A stretch of DNA of 20,394 nt from an uncultured Methanobrevibacter sp. (lineage in GTDB: Archaea; Methanobacteriota; Methanobacteria; Methanobacteriales; Methanobacteriaceae), in NCBI GenBank assembly GCA_904501935.1, contig CAJGDA010000015.1:1-20394 (forward strand). The letters are read 5' to 3'. Below, in pieces: positions 7,297 through 15,063 of the stretch; position 1 is the stretch's first letter; each line of letters opens with the position of its first letter. Both the position numbers and the translations under genes were made by a program. Below the pieces are notes generated by a model, which ran no database searches, was not told where the DNA came from, and saw only the letters and a list, made by a program, of their open reading frames with translations.

Positions 7297-7479
7297 AAGT
7301 ATCGCCTACTTTTACATATTGTTATCTATTATATTGCCAAGGAATTAGTAAAATTCAATAATGGAAAAGAAAATGCAAACATATTTGAGTTGCCATCCGA
7401 TTGTTGTTTGACTGATGATGGAAAATATGTTTTAAAATATATCCAGTCAGAGAAAAATAACACCAACAGGGAAAATTAA
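7297..7479 (+). pseudogene. 3' remnant of an unrecognised gene
   Basis: One plus-strand frame reads as ordinary protein from about 7297 to the TAA at 7477-7479 (for example YYIAKELVKF, then FELPSDCCLT, then GKYVLKYIQS). It has no ATG, GTG or TTG start and a stop just upstream at 7291. The residue mix looks like real coding sequence rather than AT-rich noise. The most likely explanation is the tail end of a gene whose front was deleted. It lies between the divergent DUF366 unit and the nucleotidyltransferase gene. The family is not recognised. Confidence 0.35.
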
Positions 7480-7521
7480 TTTAAGATGTAAATTAAAATT
7501 AATACTCAAGGAGACAATACT

Positions 7522-8595
7522 ATGGAACAAGTAAGAACTAGAGATTTTATTTACACAAGCGATGATTTATACTTTGCATCAACCAATTACATTCACCCAG
7601 AAGACAGAGTTATTTCATTTTTAAGATATGTGCCTGACCCTGAAGGGGACCGTGAAAAAGACGGCAAAAGATACAGAAAGGTCGGATCTGAAGAGGCATA
7701 CAGTTACTTAAGAGAAAATCATCCAGATTATTTGTATTTTTCTGATGTGACAAATGTTGAAATGATGGGCGTTCCATTAGACAAAGTCGTCAGAGTAATC
7801 AAACCCGAAAAAAGACTTTTAGGTCTTAAAGAGACTTTTGAAAGCGGTGGAGAAGTTAAAAATCCTGAATTGATTGCAAAATTAATGGATGTTGCTGACT
7901 TTTTCCATTTTATGGCAGATATTCCCTATGACCATCTTGGAATTTCAGGTTCAATTTTACCTGGCCTTCAAAAAAGTGATGTATCAGACCTTGACTTTGT
8001 GGTATACGGTCTTGACAACCACAGAAGAGCAATAGCTGCTTTTAAAGAACACCGTGGAAAAGAAGTATATCTTGAAGAGGTGGACAAGCACATCACTGTT
8101 GAAGGAATTACCAATGACTATTGGGACTTTGTATATGATAAAAGAATGTTTGATGAAAGCCTTACAAAAGAAGAATTCAGATGGTATGAAAATAGAAAAG
8201 CTAATAGGGGAACAATCAATGGAACTTTATTTGATATCTTAGCCACTAAAGACTATAATGAAATCAAAGGAACCTGGGGAGATACAGTCTATGAACCTCA
8301 AGGAATCGCCCAAATCGAATGTGACATTGTAAGCGCACTCGGAGCATTCGATAACCCCTCACTCTACACTATAGAAAATGTTAAAGTTCTTGATGGTGTT
8401 GATGTTGATTTGACAGAAATTGTTTCATTTACACACACCTATGCCGGTGAAGTAGTGGATGGGGAACATGTAATAGCTAAAGGAAAAGTAGAGAAAGTTA
8501 TTGTAAATGATGAATTTAAAAATTACAGGCTTGTGGTTGGAACTACTCGTGAAGCAATTGATGAGTATTTAAAGCTTAAGGAAAGCCCGGCTTAA
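7522..8595 (+). CDS. Predicted nucleotidyltransferase (DNA polymerase beta superfamily fold)
   Basis: 357 residues. The recognisable part is a nucleotidyltransferase signature at about 142-163. SGS (142-144) is followed, after a short loop, by SDLDFVVYG, which supplies the paired metal-binding aspartates D156 and D158. A third acidic residue may be the Asp in GTLFDILATKD (about 238), but this is a guess. The N-terminal about 100 residues (ISFLRYVPDP, KRYRKVGSEEAYSYL) and the C-terminal beta-rich part are not assigned. Such proteins occur in methanogens as uncharacterised predicted nucleotidyltransferases, and the substrate is unknown. Start ATG 7522 has AGGAG eight bases upstream. The stop codon overlaps the end of a decayed acetyltransferase gene on the other strand. 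Confidence 0.8.
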   Translation: MEQVRTRDFIYTSDDLYFASTNYIHPEDRVISFLRYVPDPEGDREKDGKRYRKVGSEEAYSYLRENHPDYLYFSDVTNVEMMGVPLDKVVRVIKPEKRLLGLKETFESGGEVKNPELIAKLMDVADFFHFMADIPYDHLGISGSILPGLQKSDVSDLDFVVYGLDNHRRAIAAFKEHRGKEVYLEEVDKHITVEGITNDYWDFVYDKRMFDESLTKEEFRWYENRKANRGTINGTLFDILATKDYNEIKGTWGDTVYEPQGIAQIECDIVSALGAFDNPSLYTIENVKVLDGVDVDLTEIVSFTHTYAGEVVDGEHVIAKGKVEKVIVNDEFKNYRLVVGTTREAIDEYLKLKESPA

Positions 8596-8842
8596 GATTT
8601 TTGAATAAAGGATTGATTTCCTTTTTTCATTATTTTTTCAAAACTGAACATCCCTTCTTCTAGTGAAAAGTTATCTATCGGGTCTTCCAAATCCTGATGT
8701 TGTCACTGAAAAACTCTACAATATGAAATCCCAATTTTTTTACATAGAAATGAATATTGCTGAAAATCCTCTTGCAAATATTTTTTAAACAAATTACATC
8801 TTCATCTCCTAATTTAATTAATTCTAAATTTTCCGATGGCAT
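8592..8842 (-). pseudogene. Decayed GNAT-type acetyltransferase fragment
   Basis: On the minus strand an ATG at 8842, with a good GAGGA site before it, opens a frame starting MPSENLELIKLGDED. It reaches the acetyl-CoA-fold-like HFYVKKLGFHIVEFF and then SDN, after which stops appear. One frame over, the sequence continues QDLEDPIDNFSLEEG and MFSFEK to a TAA at 8592. Restoring one base after the DN codons (AACATCAGG to AACCATCAGG) would rejoin the two parts, so a one-base deletion is likely. The total of about 83 codons is much shorter than the usual 150 or so of this family. The region between the N-terminal part and the KLGF motif also appears to have been lost. It overlaps the last four bases of the nucleotidyltransferase gene. 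Confidence 0.6.
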
Positions 8843-8898
8843 TGAATATCCTCTTAAAATTTTAATGTTAAAAGTAATATTATTTAAACATGAAACAT

Positions 8899-8907
8899 AA
8901 ATATAAT
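8899..8907 (+). promoter_or_regulatory. TATA-like element for the NSS transporter gene
   Basis: The sequence AAATATAAT lies 19 to 27 bases before ATG 8926. This spacing would put transcription start at or next to the start codon. The lack of a strong ribosome-binding site before 8926 fits a leaderless or nearly leaderless message. Confidence 0.45.
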
Positions 8908-8925
8908 AATACTTAATGTGATAAA

Positions 8926-10404
8926 ATGACAGAGACTGAAAAATTAGAATGGAATAGTAATTTTGCGTTTATGATGGCAATGATTGGTTCCGCTGTTGGT
9001 CTTGGAAACATTTGGCGTTTCCCGAATGTCTTATATTCCAACGGTGGAGGATCATTCATGATTCCATATATCGTATCATTATTTTTACTTGGAATTTCCT
9101 TTGTTTTAGTGGAATATGCCGTAGGATTTAAATTTAAAAGATCACTGGCAAGAATATTATTCGCAGTGAACAAAAAGTTAGAGCCCGTTGCATGGTTTAT
9201 TCTGTTAATCGTGTTTTTGATTGCAACATATTATGTTTGTGTTGTTGGATGGGATTTGATTTATATATTCTTAAGTTTAACAAAAGCCTGGGGAGCAAAT
9301 CCGGATTTATTCTTTGCAAATAATGTCCTGCAAGCAACTGATTCAATATCTGGAATATTTACAATAGTTCCAATGGTATTTGCATCAGTGCTAGCAATTT
9401 GGTTTATTGCTTGGTTCATTATCAAAAGAGACTTGAATGATGGAATTGGTAAAGTAAGCGAGATTTTATTACCAATATTATGTTTAATTGTTGTAGGTAT
9501 TGTTGTATTCTCTTTAACATTACCTGGCGCATCAATTGGATATACACAAATATTCACTCCCGATTGGTCAGCATTAACCAATTTAGATGTATGGCTAGCA
9601 GCATTTGGACAAATCATATTCTCTTTAAGCTTAGGTATGGCAATTGCTATGACTTATGCCAGCTATTTGCCAGAAGGTTCAAAATTGGTTGACAATGCAG
9701 TGATTGTAGCATTTTCAAATTCTGGATTTGAAGTGTTCAATTCAATTGGAACATTCTCCATTTTAGGATTTATGGCATTGACTACTGGAATTCCATTTAA
9801 TGAACTTGTAACTGAAGGAACCGGCCTTGCATTCGTTGTTTTCCCACAAGTATTCAATACAATGGGAAGTGTAGCATACATTATCGGACCATTATTCTTC
9901 ATATGCATACTATTTGCTGGAATTACATCCCTTATTGCACTTCTTGAAGGAGTTTGTTATTCAATTTCCGAAAAATTCCTTATTGAACGTGAAAAAACCG
10001 CTACAGCAGTTTGTATTGTTGGATTTTTAATTTCAATTCTATTCACTACAAGTGCAGGAAGTACAATTTTAGGAGTATTTGATGCATACTTAAACAATTT
10101 CGCATTGTTATTCGCAATACTTCTTGAATGTTTAATCTTTGGTTGGATTTACAAATTTGATGACCTGATTGAAACATTGAACAACAATTCAACAATCAAA
10201 GTCGGTAAAACCTGGAAAACAGTCATCAAATACATTTTACCTATTTGTATTGCAGTTCTTTGGATTCAAGGAGTGTTATCAACAGTTTCAAATTTAAATA
10301 GTTTAAGCTCTACAATCATGTTGATATTAACAGCGGTATTGATAGTGGTTCCAATCATCTTTGCAAAATTGCCTGCAATAAATGAACATTACTACGATGC
10401 TTAA
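8926..10404 (+). CDS. Sodium-dependent transporter of the neurotransmitter:sodium symporter (NSS/SNF) family
   Basis: A 492-residue polytopic membrane protein with about 11 to 12 hydrophobic helices. The first helix carries the family hallmark GSAVGLGNIWRFPN (about 22-35), whose unwound part binds Na+ and substrate in known members; its arginine is the usual extracellular-gate residue. GGGSFMIPY follows, as in other members. Known relatives import amino acids such as leucine, tyrosine or tryptophan with Na+, but the substrate here cannot be read from sequence. The gene stands alone on the plus strand with its own TATA-like element and a strong terminator, so it is probably a one-gene transcript. 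Start ATG 8926 fits the family N-terminus (charged residues, then EWNSNFAFMMAM). Confidence 0.93.
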   Translation: MTETEKLEWNSNFAFMMAMIGSAVGLGNIWRFPNVLYSNGGGSFMIPYIVSLFLLGISFVLVEYAVGFKFKRSLARILFAVNKKLEPVAWFILLIVFLIATYYVCVVGWDLIYIFLSLTKAWGANPDLFFANNVLQATDSISGIFTIVPMVFASVLAIWFIAWFIIKRDLNDGIGKVSEILLPILCLIVVGIVVFSLTLPGASIGYTQIFTPDWSALTNLDVWLAAFGQIIFSLSLGMAIAMTYASYLPEGSKLVDNAVIVAFSNSGFEVFNSIGTFSILGFMALTTGIPFNELVTEGTGLAFVVFPQVFNTMGSVAYIIGPLFFICILFAGITSLIALLEGVCYSISEKFLIEREKTATAVCIVGFLISILFTTSAGSTILGVFDAYLNNFALLFAILLECLIFGWIYKFDDLIETLNNNSTIKVGKTWKTVIKYILPICIAVLWIQGVLSTVSNLNSLSSTIMLILTAVLIVVPIIFAKLPAINEHYYDA

Positions 10405-10413
10405 AATTTACAT

Positions 10414-10456
10414 TAAATAGCTAAATTACTAGCTATTTACTTTTTTTATTTTATTT
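10414..10456 (+). terminator. Hairpin plus T-tract terminator after the NSS gene
   Basis: A perfect 10-bp stem (10414-10423 with 10430-10439) with a six-base loop is followed, after one C, by TTTTTTT and further T-rich sequence. It begins about 10 bases after the stop codon of the transporter gene. Confidence 0.8.
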
Positions 10457-10486
10457 AAAAGAATTTAAATCACTTATAACTTCTAA

Positions 10487-10496
10487 TTATAAATAT
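10487..10496 (+). promoter_or_regulatory. TATA-like element for the Cas4-like gene
   Basis: TTATAAATAT is centred about 48 bases before ATG 10540. Transcription would begin near 10517, leaving a leader of about 20 to 25 bases that contains the GAGGTT ribosome-binding site. Confidence 0.45.
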
Positions 10497-10539
10497 CATT
10501 AATTTTAAAGTAATATTACTTAATTTTAGAGGTTATTAT

Positions 10540-11334
10540 ATGATAAGTATATCTTCAATAAAAACACACATGTACTGCCCAATGAAACTCTACATTCAAA
10601 ATCACATTGACATAGAAGAAAACAAAGATTACCAGCTTGCGATTGAAATTAAAAAACTAAAAATAGATATTCAAGATCTAATTCAGAAAAATATGCGCAA
10701 AATCAAAAAGGAAATGGAATTAGGCGATATTGAAATCATTTTATCTGAAAATATCGAATCTTATATTGAAAGCACAACAGATGCAATCGAATCAATGGAT
10801 TTAGGAATTGAAAAAGAACAAATCAATGAACTTAAAGATGATGCTTATTTTAATATTAAGATTATGGCTTTAAAAACCAAACAGTCAATGACAATAATGG
10901 ACAAACAAGCATTTGAAATAATTGATATGTTTTTTCCAAATTGCATGTATTCCTACCTGTTAAAGGACATGCAACTTGAATTGATTGGAATGTGTGATAA
11001 AATTGAAATTATTGATGGGAAATACTATCCTGTAGCCATCAAAAGTTCAAATCCTCCAATTAAAGGAGTTTGGGATCAAGATTCAATTGAATTGGTTGCA
11101 TATGCAATACTTCTTGAAGAAGAATTCGACACCGAAGTCTTTGTGGGATTTGTTGAATATGAAAAAATAGGGGATAGGCGACCAGTTGTGATGGATGTCA
11201 ATCTTAGAAAAGCACTATTTGAAGTGATTCGTGAAGTTAAAGAAATAATTGAGAATAAAAAACTACCTCATGTTAAAATGAATGAGAAAAAATGTAAAAG
11301 ATGTGAATATAAGGATATTTGCTTTAAAAATTAG
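10540..11334 (+). CDS. Stand-alone Cas4/RecB-like PD-(D/E)XK family protein with altered active-site motifs
   Basis: 264 residues with the Cas4 layout. H10 and C13 are near the N-terminus (THMYCPMKLY), and C252, C255 and C261 are at the C-terminus (CKRCEYKDIC), four cysteines that would hold a [4Fe-4S] cluster. The nuclease core is visible at 145-190: D153 in GMCDKIE and K168 in PVAIKSS. The usual glutamate of the ExK motif is replaced by A166, and the glutamine of QxxxY by E184 (ELVAYAILL). Cas4 proteins cut or trim DNA during spacer acquisition or repair, so loss of a catalytic acid could mean reduced or no nuclease activity. Residues 30-120 form a long charged helical insertion. No cas1, cas2 or CRISPR repeat lies in the window. 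Start ATG 10540 has GAGGTT upstream. Confidence 0.8.
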   Translation: MISISSIKTHMYCPMKLYIQNHIDIEENKDYQLAIEIKKLKIDIQDLIQKNMRKIKKEMELGDIEIILSENIESYIESTTDAIESMDLGIEKEQINELKDDAYFNIKIMALKTKQSMTIMDKQAFEIIDMFFPNCMYSYLLKDMQLELIGMCDKIEIIDGKYYPVAIKSSNPPIKGVWDQDSIELVAYAILLEEEFDTEVFVGFVEYEKIGDRRPVVMDVNLRKALFEVIREVKEIIENKKLPHVKMNEKKCKRCEYKDICFKN

Positions 11335-11350
11335 TATTCATACTGCTAAA

Positions 11351-11431
11351 ATGCTAACTGCACTTAAAATGAAGGAAAAATTCAATTTTATTCTAAAGTG
11401 TAGCATATAAGATAATGTTAATAATAACATT
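11351..11431. other. Hairpin-rich spacer between convergent genes
   Basis: Two inverted repeats lie downstream of the Cas4-like gene. The first is an imperfect fold-back from 11351 to 11406: ATGCTA with TAGCAT at the ends, CACTT with AAGTG inside, and AAAATT/AATTTT at the tip. The second is a 7-bp stem (11414-11420 with 11425-11431). No long T-tract follows on the plus strand. They may help end transcription of the Cas4-like gene or stabilise its message; no coding sequence is seen between 11335 and 11546. Confidence 0.4.
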
Positions 11432-11484
11432 TCCTATAATCACCATAACATACTAACTATCGCCTTACTAAAACAATTTTATAA

Positions 11485-11524
11485 TAGTAAAAAAAATAAT
11501 AAAGGAGTTATAAAAAATAACTCC
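11485..11524 (-). terminator. Terminator of the ehb operon
   Basis: On the minus strand an 8-bp stem (11517-11524 with 11504-11511, five-base loop) is followed by a T-rich stretch that includes eight T in a row. It begins 22 bases after the ehbQ stop codon and lies between convergent transcription units. Confidence 0.75.
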
Positions 11525-11546
11525 CCTATATGTCCATAAACATGAA

Positions 11547-12206
11547 TTAAAACTTAATATTGTCTCCAAGACGTTTAATGTCAAAAACAGCTGTATCTGC
11601 AATTGACATTACAGCAAGAACACCCGCTTGAGTTGGATCCGTAATAATTAAATCAGCATGTTTTGTTACACTTCCAGGCATATTAAGTGAAATAACAATC
11701 AAATTACTTTCTTCTTTAACTTTCTTTACAGCTTCAGTAATTGCACCGCCCATAAGTGAACCTGCTAGAACTAAAGCACTTACACGAGGCAATCTTGAAA
11801 TAGCTTCAATAGCTTCAGCCAAATTCTTTTCACCGACTAATGGTAATGTATCAATACTTATACGCTCACCACGTATATTGTGCCGATCAGCCTCAGTAAT
11901 CGCACCCATAGCTACTTGAGATACCTGTGCTCCACCACCAATGATTATTATACGTTTTCCATAGATATCCAACTGTGAACCATGTAATTCAACTGATTTA
12001 ATTTCAGGAATACGTTTTAAATCTGAAACTAGCCTATCAATATCTACAACATGTTCAAGTTCCAAGTTGATGGAACCAACATTATTCTTTTCAACGAAAA
12101 GATGAACATAACTAATATTAGCACCATGCTCGGTGATAACATCAGTAACATCATCTAAAACGCCTTTTCTCTCATCCGCTTTAATTGTTAATGTACAATC
12201 ACTCAT
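11547..12206 (-). CDS. ehbQ: EhbQ: ACT domain plus DUF5612 protein, last gene of the ehb operon
   Basis: 219 soluble residues in two parts. Residues about 3-75 form an ACT domain (LTIKADERKGVLDDV, then YVHLFVEKN), a fold that usually binds amino acids or other small ligands. Residues about 80-215 match DUF5612 as I remember it: RIIIIGGGAQVSQVAMGAI, then ALVLAGSLMGG and IITDPTQAGVLAVM, a Rossmann-like glycine-rich pattern. No metal or flavin motif is obvious. The start overlaps ehbP by eight bases, so it is co-translated with the hydrogenase genes. It is unlikely to be a structural membrane subunit and may be a regulator or sensor, which is inference. The letter Q rests on its position as the last gene and on recalled gene order. 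Confidence 0.7.
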   Translation of the reverse strand: MSDCTLTIKADERKGVLDDVTDVITEHGANISYVHLFVEKNNVGSINLELEHVVDIDRLVSDLKRIPEIKSVELHGSQLDIYGKRIIIIGGGAQVSQVAMGAITEADRHNIRGERISIDTLPLVGEKNLAEAIEAISRLPRVSALVLAGSLMGGAITEAVKKVKEESNLIVISLNMPGSVTKHADLIITDPTQAGVLAVMSIADTAVFDIKRLGDNIKF

Positions 12207-12462
12207 TTTTTGGCCTTATTTTATCGAGTTCTGCGTGTGCCCTTTTCCACATACTTAAATAATTGTCATCTTCAGTAACTGGGATTACTTCCAGACCCAA
12301 ATCTTTATGTTCTTGAATCCATTCCTCATGGAAAACTGGTATTTCAATTTTTATTGGTTCGGAGGTTTTATTTACAACTATTAAATTTCTGTAAGGAAAA
12401 TCCCATTCAACAATGTATCCTCCAAGACTTACCATATGATACGGCCTCATAACAAATTTCAT
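12199..12462 (-). CDS. ehbP: Energy-converting hydrogenase B subunit P
   Basis: A small 87-residue protein without membrane segments or cysteine motifs. It has the conserved-looking N-terminus MKFVMRPYHMVSLGGYIVEW, followed by VVNKTSEPIKIEIPVFHEEW, which I associate with EhbP of Methanobacteriales. It is probably mostly beta structure. Its biochemical role in the Ehb complex is not known; a cytoplasmic accessory or assembly part is possible. AGGAGG lies before ATG 12462. It follows ehbO by 13 bases and overlaps ehbQ by eight. Confidence 0.8.
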   Translation of the reverse strand: MKFVMRPYHMVSLGGYIVEWDFPYRNLIVVNKTSEPIKIEIPVFHEEWIQEHKDLGLEVIPVTEDDNYLSMWKRAHAELDKIRPKNE

Positions 12463-12475
12463 AAATAATTCCTCC

Positions 12476-13474
12476 TTATAATAACCCTAGTACGATTGAT
12501 AATACTCCAAGTAATGTTGCTCCCAATATTGTTGGCAATAACTGCCTATTTGTAAATACTGGGCTGAATGCTGATAGAATTCCCATCATAAATACGAATA
12601 TCAATGCCACAACTACATTAACCAAAATTCCCCATGAATATATGCTTGGCGGAATTCCAATAAACAATACTGAAAAGACACAGCCAAGTACAAACATGAA
12701 AAATCCTCTTGTAAGGTAGACAATTGACCTGTATTTTGCAGCATATTCCATATATGGCCCTTCAATAACATCTGATTTAGCTTTAATTATGGAAAATGGA
12801 TATTCATTCAATATAATCATATAACCTATGAAAAATACAATAGCTGCAATTCCACCAGCTACAGTGAATAAGAATGGCCCATGCAATTGTTGATATGCTA
12901 CAATATCCCCTAAGAAAATACTTTTAGCAAAGGTTACAGGAGCAAACAATGCTAAATACAATGGAAAAGACCCATATGTAATCATTCTAAGAGACCTTTT
13001 CGCACTGATATCTTCAACAAATGATCTTTGAACATTTAAATGAGCTCCTCCTTTTACAAGGTCAGGGAACGGCATTCTTAAAGACATTACAGATTTAGAC
13101 AAGGATCCCATTAATACATAACATATCTCTTCTACTTTTAAAAATCCAACAATAGCCACTAAACTTGAAAGCGCTGGAATTTTATAAGCTTGAGGAGTCA
13201 ATGTAACAAGCACACATAAAACCACGATGAAACAGATTATAGGCAATATTTTGTATAACTTAGGAACAGGAGATGAAATCTCCACATTTTCCTTGAATAG
13301 GAATTTCAATGGCGCCATAATTCCTGGAGAAATTACAAGCGGTCCAATTCTTTGTTGAATTCTTGCATGAACATATTTTCTCTCAATTCCCGGAAGCAAT
13401 GTTGAAATTACAAAACAAACTAGTACTGTAAGAACTACTGCAAGGACTGAATTTATTAATGTATTTCCAAACAT
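12476..13474 (-). CDS. ehbO: Energy-converting hydrogenase B subunit O (NuoH/EchB-like membrane anchor)
   Basis: 332 residues with about eight transmembrane helices, related to NuoH of complex I and EchB of group 4 hydrogenases. The N-terminus has the expected helix followed by the loop ERKYVHARIQQRIGP, the typical NuoH/EchB ERK...RxGP pattern. Further on, VEEICYVLMGSLSK and SDVIEGPYMEYAAKY correspond to the acidic cytoplasmic loops that link the redox module to ion movement. In Ehb this subunit would tie the hydrogenase module (M, N) to the antiporter-like subunits. AGGAGG precedes ATG 13474, three bases after the ehbN stop. Confidence 0.93.
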   Translation of the reverse strand: MFGNTLINSVLAVVLTVLVCFVISTLLPGIERKYVHARIQQRIGPLVISPGIMAPLKFLFKENVEISSPVPKLYKILPIICFIVVLCVLVTLTPQAYKIPALSSLVAIVGFLKVEEICYVLMGSLSKSVMSLRMPFPDLVKGGAHLNVQRSFVEDISAKRSLRMITYGSFPLYLALFAPVTFAKSIFLGDIVAYQQLHGPFLFTVAGGIAAIVFFIGYMIILNEYPFSIIKAKSDVIEGPYMEYAAKYRSIVYLTRGFFMFVLGCVFSVLFIGIPPSIYSWGILVNVVVALIFVFMMGILSAFSPVFTNRQLLPTILGATLLGVLSIVLGLL

Positions 13475-13477
13475 GAT

Positions 13478-14605
13478 TTACCTCCTGATTATTTCAATTG
13501 CCCTGTCCGTACAAGTGAAACAAGGGTCACATTGTACAATACACAATTGGGCATCTGTGATTTGATCTCCAATACATGCATATTGCATTGCACCGATATT
13601 TGCCATTGATGGAGTTCTTATTACACAGTGCCTTACTCTTCCACTTTCAAGTGCATAAGAATGATACAAAGTTCCTCTTGGAACTTCAATGTAACTTTGA
13701 GTAATGTCTGTGTCAACCATTTCCCAGTCATGATTAACCAATTTACCTTCAGGAATGTTTGCAATAGCTTGCCTGATGATTTTTATTGATTCAAAAGACT
13801 CTAATGCTCTCATCAATAAATTGGATTTTACATCACCGTCAGGTTGTGTGATAACATTGAAATCAAAGTTGTCATATTCGAACATTGTAGTTCTCAAATC
13901 TCTTGCAACTCCGGTAGCCCTTAAAGTTGGTCCGGTAACGGCGAGCTCAATAGCCTGTTTTTGAGGCAATACTCCAATACCTTCAATCCTTGACATTACA
14001 ATAGGATCTGCTGTAAACCTATTAGCAAAGTCTGTGAGTCCTTCTTCGACTTTGACTAAATCATCTTTAATTCTTTGGATTTTTGCTTCATCCAATTCAC
14101 ATCTAGGCCTTACTCCTCCTAAAACGGAACATCCATATTGAACTCTGTTTCCGCCAATCATTGCAAGCAGTTCCATGACAATTTCTCTTAAGTAAAATGC
14201 CCTCATTGAAAATGTTTCGTGTGCTAACACTTCACAACCATGAGCCAAATACAAGAAATGGGAATGCAAACGTTCAAGTTCACTCATAATTACACGAATA
14301 TATTCAGCTCTTTCAGGAATTTCAATGCCTAAACCAATTTCAGCTGTTCTGCATGAATTCCATATATGTGCATTAGAACAGATTCCACAGATTTTTTCTG
14401 TAAGTGAATTTGCTTTTTGAACTGGCAGGCCTTCCATGATTCTTTCAATACCCCTATGATTAACACCAATAGTTATTTCGGCTTCTTGAACTATTTCGTC
14501 TTCTACAAAAAACCTTACCCTATATGGCTCCAATGCAGCGGGGTGAACTGTACCCATTGGAATTTCAGTTTCAATTATATCACTTCTCGGTACTTTCTTA
14601 TCCAT
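13478..14605 (-). CDS. ehbN: Energy-converting hydrogenase B large subunit (NiFe site)
   Basis: The catalytic [NiFe] subunit, 375 residues. The two metal-binding cysteine pairs are complete: C73 and C76 in KICGICSNAH (with H80), and C362 and C365 in DPCFTCTDR near the end. Only about ten residues follow the last cysteine, so no long C-terminal peptide has to be removed during maturation, as in some other group 4 hydrogenases. The chain also resembles NuoD of complex I (for example LERLHSHFLYLAHGCE and HGxxR-like surroundings). It works with EhbM, oxidising H2 at the cytoplasmic face and passing electrons to ferredoxin. GAGGGG precedes ATG 14605. It lies between ehbM and ehbO with gaps of a few bases. 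Confidence 0.97.
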   Translation of the reverse strand: MDKKVPRSDIIETEIPMGTVHPAALEPYRVRFFVEDEIVQEAEITIGVNHRGIERIMEGLPVQKANSLTEKICGICSNAHIWNSCRTAEIGLGIEIPERAEYIRVIMSELERLHSHFLYLAHGCEVLAHETFSMRAFYLREIVMELLAMIGGNRVQYGCSVLGGVRPRCELDEAKIQRIKDDLVKVEEGLTDFANRFTADPIVMSRIEGIGVLPQKQAIELAVTGPTLRATGVARDLRTTMFEYDNFDFNVITQPDGDVKSNLLMRALESFESIKIIRQAIANIPEGKLVNHDWEMVDTDITQSYIEVPRGTLYHSYALESGRVRHCVIRTPSMANIGAMQYACIGDQITDAQLCIVQCDPCFTCTDRAIEIIRR

Positions 14606-14616
14606 TTAATCCCCTC

Positions 14617-15063
14617 TCAGTCCGCATCTAATAATATAGGTAAAAGTGACACAACTCCAGCTAAAACATCCTGCGGCCTTACGGCACAACCAGGGATTTT
14701 TGCAGCAACTGGTATAATATTTTCAACTGGTCCCTCAATTTCTTCAGAAGGAATGTCACCATAACAATTCTTATAAACACCACCCATTAAAGCACAACTT
14801 CCTGCAGCCACAACCAATTTTGGATTAGGTATAGCTTCATAAATTTTCTCTAATGGTTTTCTATTTAAATGTGTAACCGGCCCTGTTACAACTAAAACAT
14901 CAGCTTCACGAGGATTCCAAGTTAAAAACACATTATATTGCTCAGCATCAAATCTAGGTGATAATATGGAGTTTACAATTTCAATATCGCATCCATTACA
15001 ACCACCAGTATAAACTAACATGACGTGTATTGCTCTTGCTCTTGAAAATGATTTAATTCCCAT
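14617..15063 (-). CDS. ehbM: Energy-converting hydrogenase B small subunit (NuoB-like)
   Basis: 148 residues, the small electron-transfer subunit related to NuoB and EchC. Four cysteines for the proximal [4Fe-4S] cluster are visible: C22 and C25 (GGCNGCDIE), C90 (GSCALMGG) and C126 (PGCAVRPQDV). The length is typical of the short group 4 form without extra cluster domains. It passes electrons between the NiFe site in EhbN and the ferredoxin-like subunits L and K. AGGTGA lies just before ATG 15063, directly after the ehbL stop, so translation is probably coupled. Confidence 0.96.
   Translation of the reverse strand: MGIKSFSRARAIHVMLVYTGGCNGCDIEIVNSILSPRFDAEQYNVFLTWNPREADVLVVTGPVTHLNRKPLEKIYEAIPNPKLVVAAGSCALMGGVYKNCYGDIPSEEIEGPVENIIPVAAKIPGCAVRPQDVLAGVVSLLPILLDAD

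Noticed and set aside
7361..7411. A short ATG-started frame (16 codons) within the spacer
   Set aside because: It is out of frame with the better coding-looking remnant and has no ribosome-binding site.
10405..11546. A CRISPR array or cas genes near the Cas4-like gene
   Set aside because: No regularly spaced direct repeats were seen, and no Cas1- or Cas2-like protein is encoded in the window.
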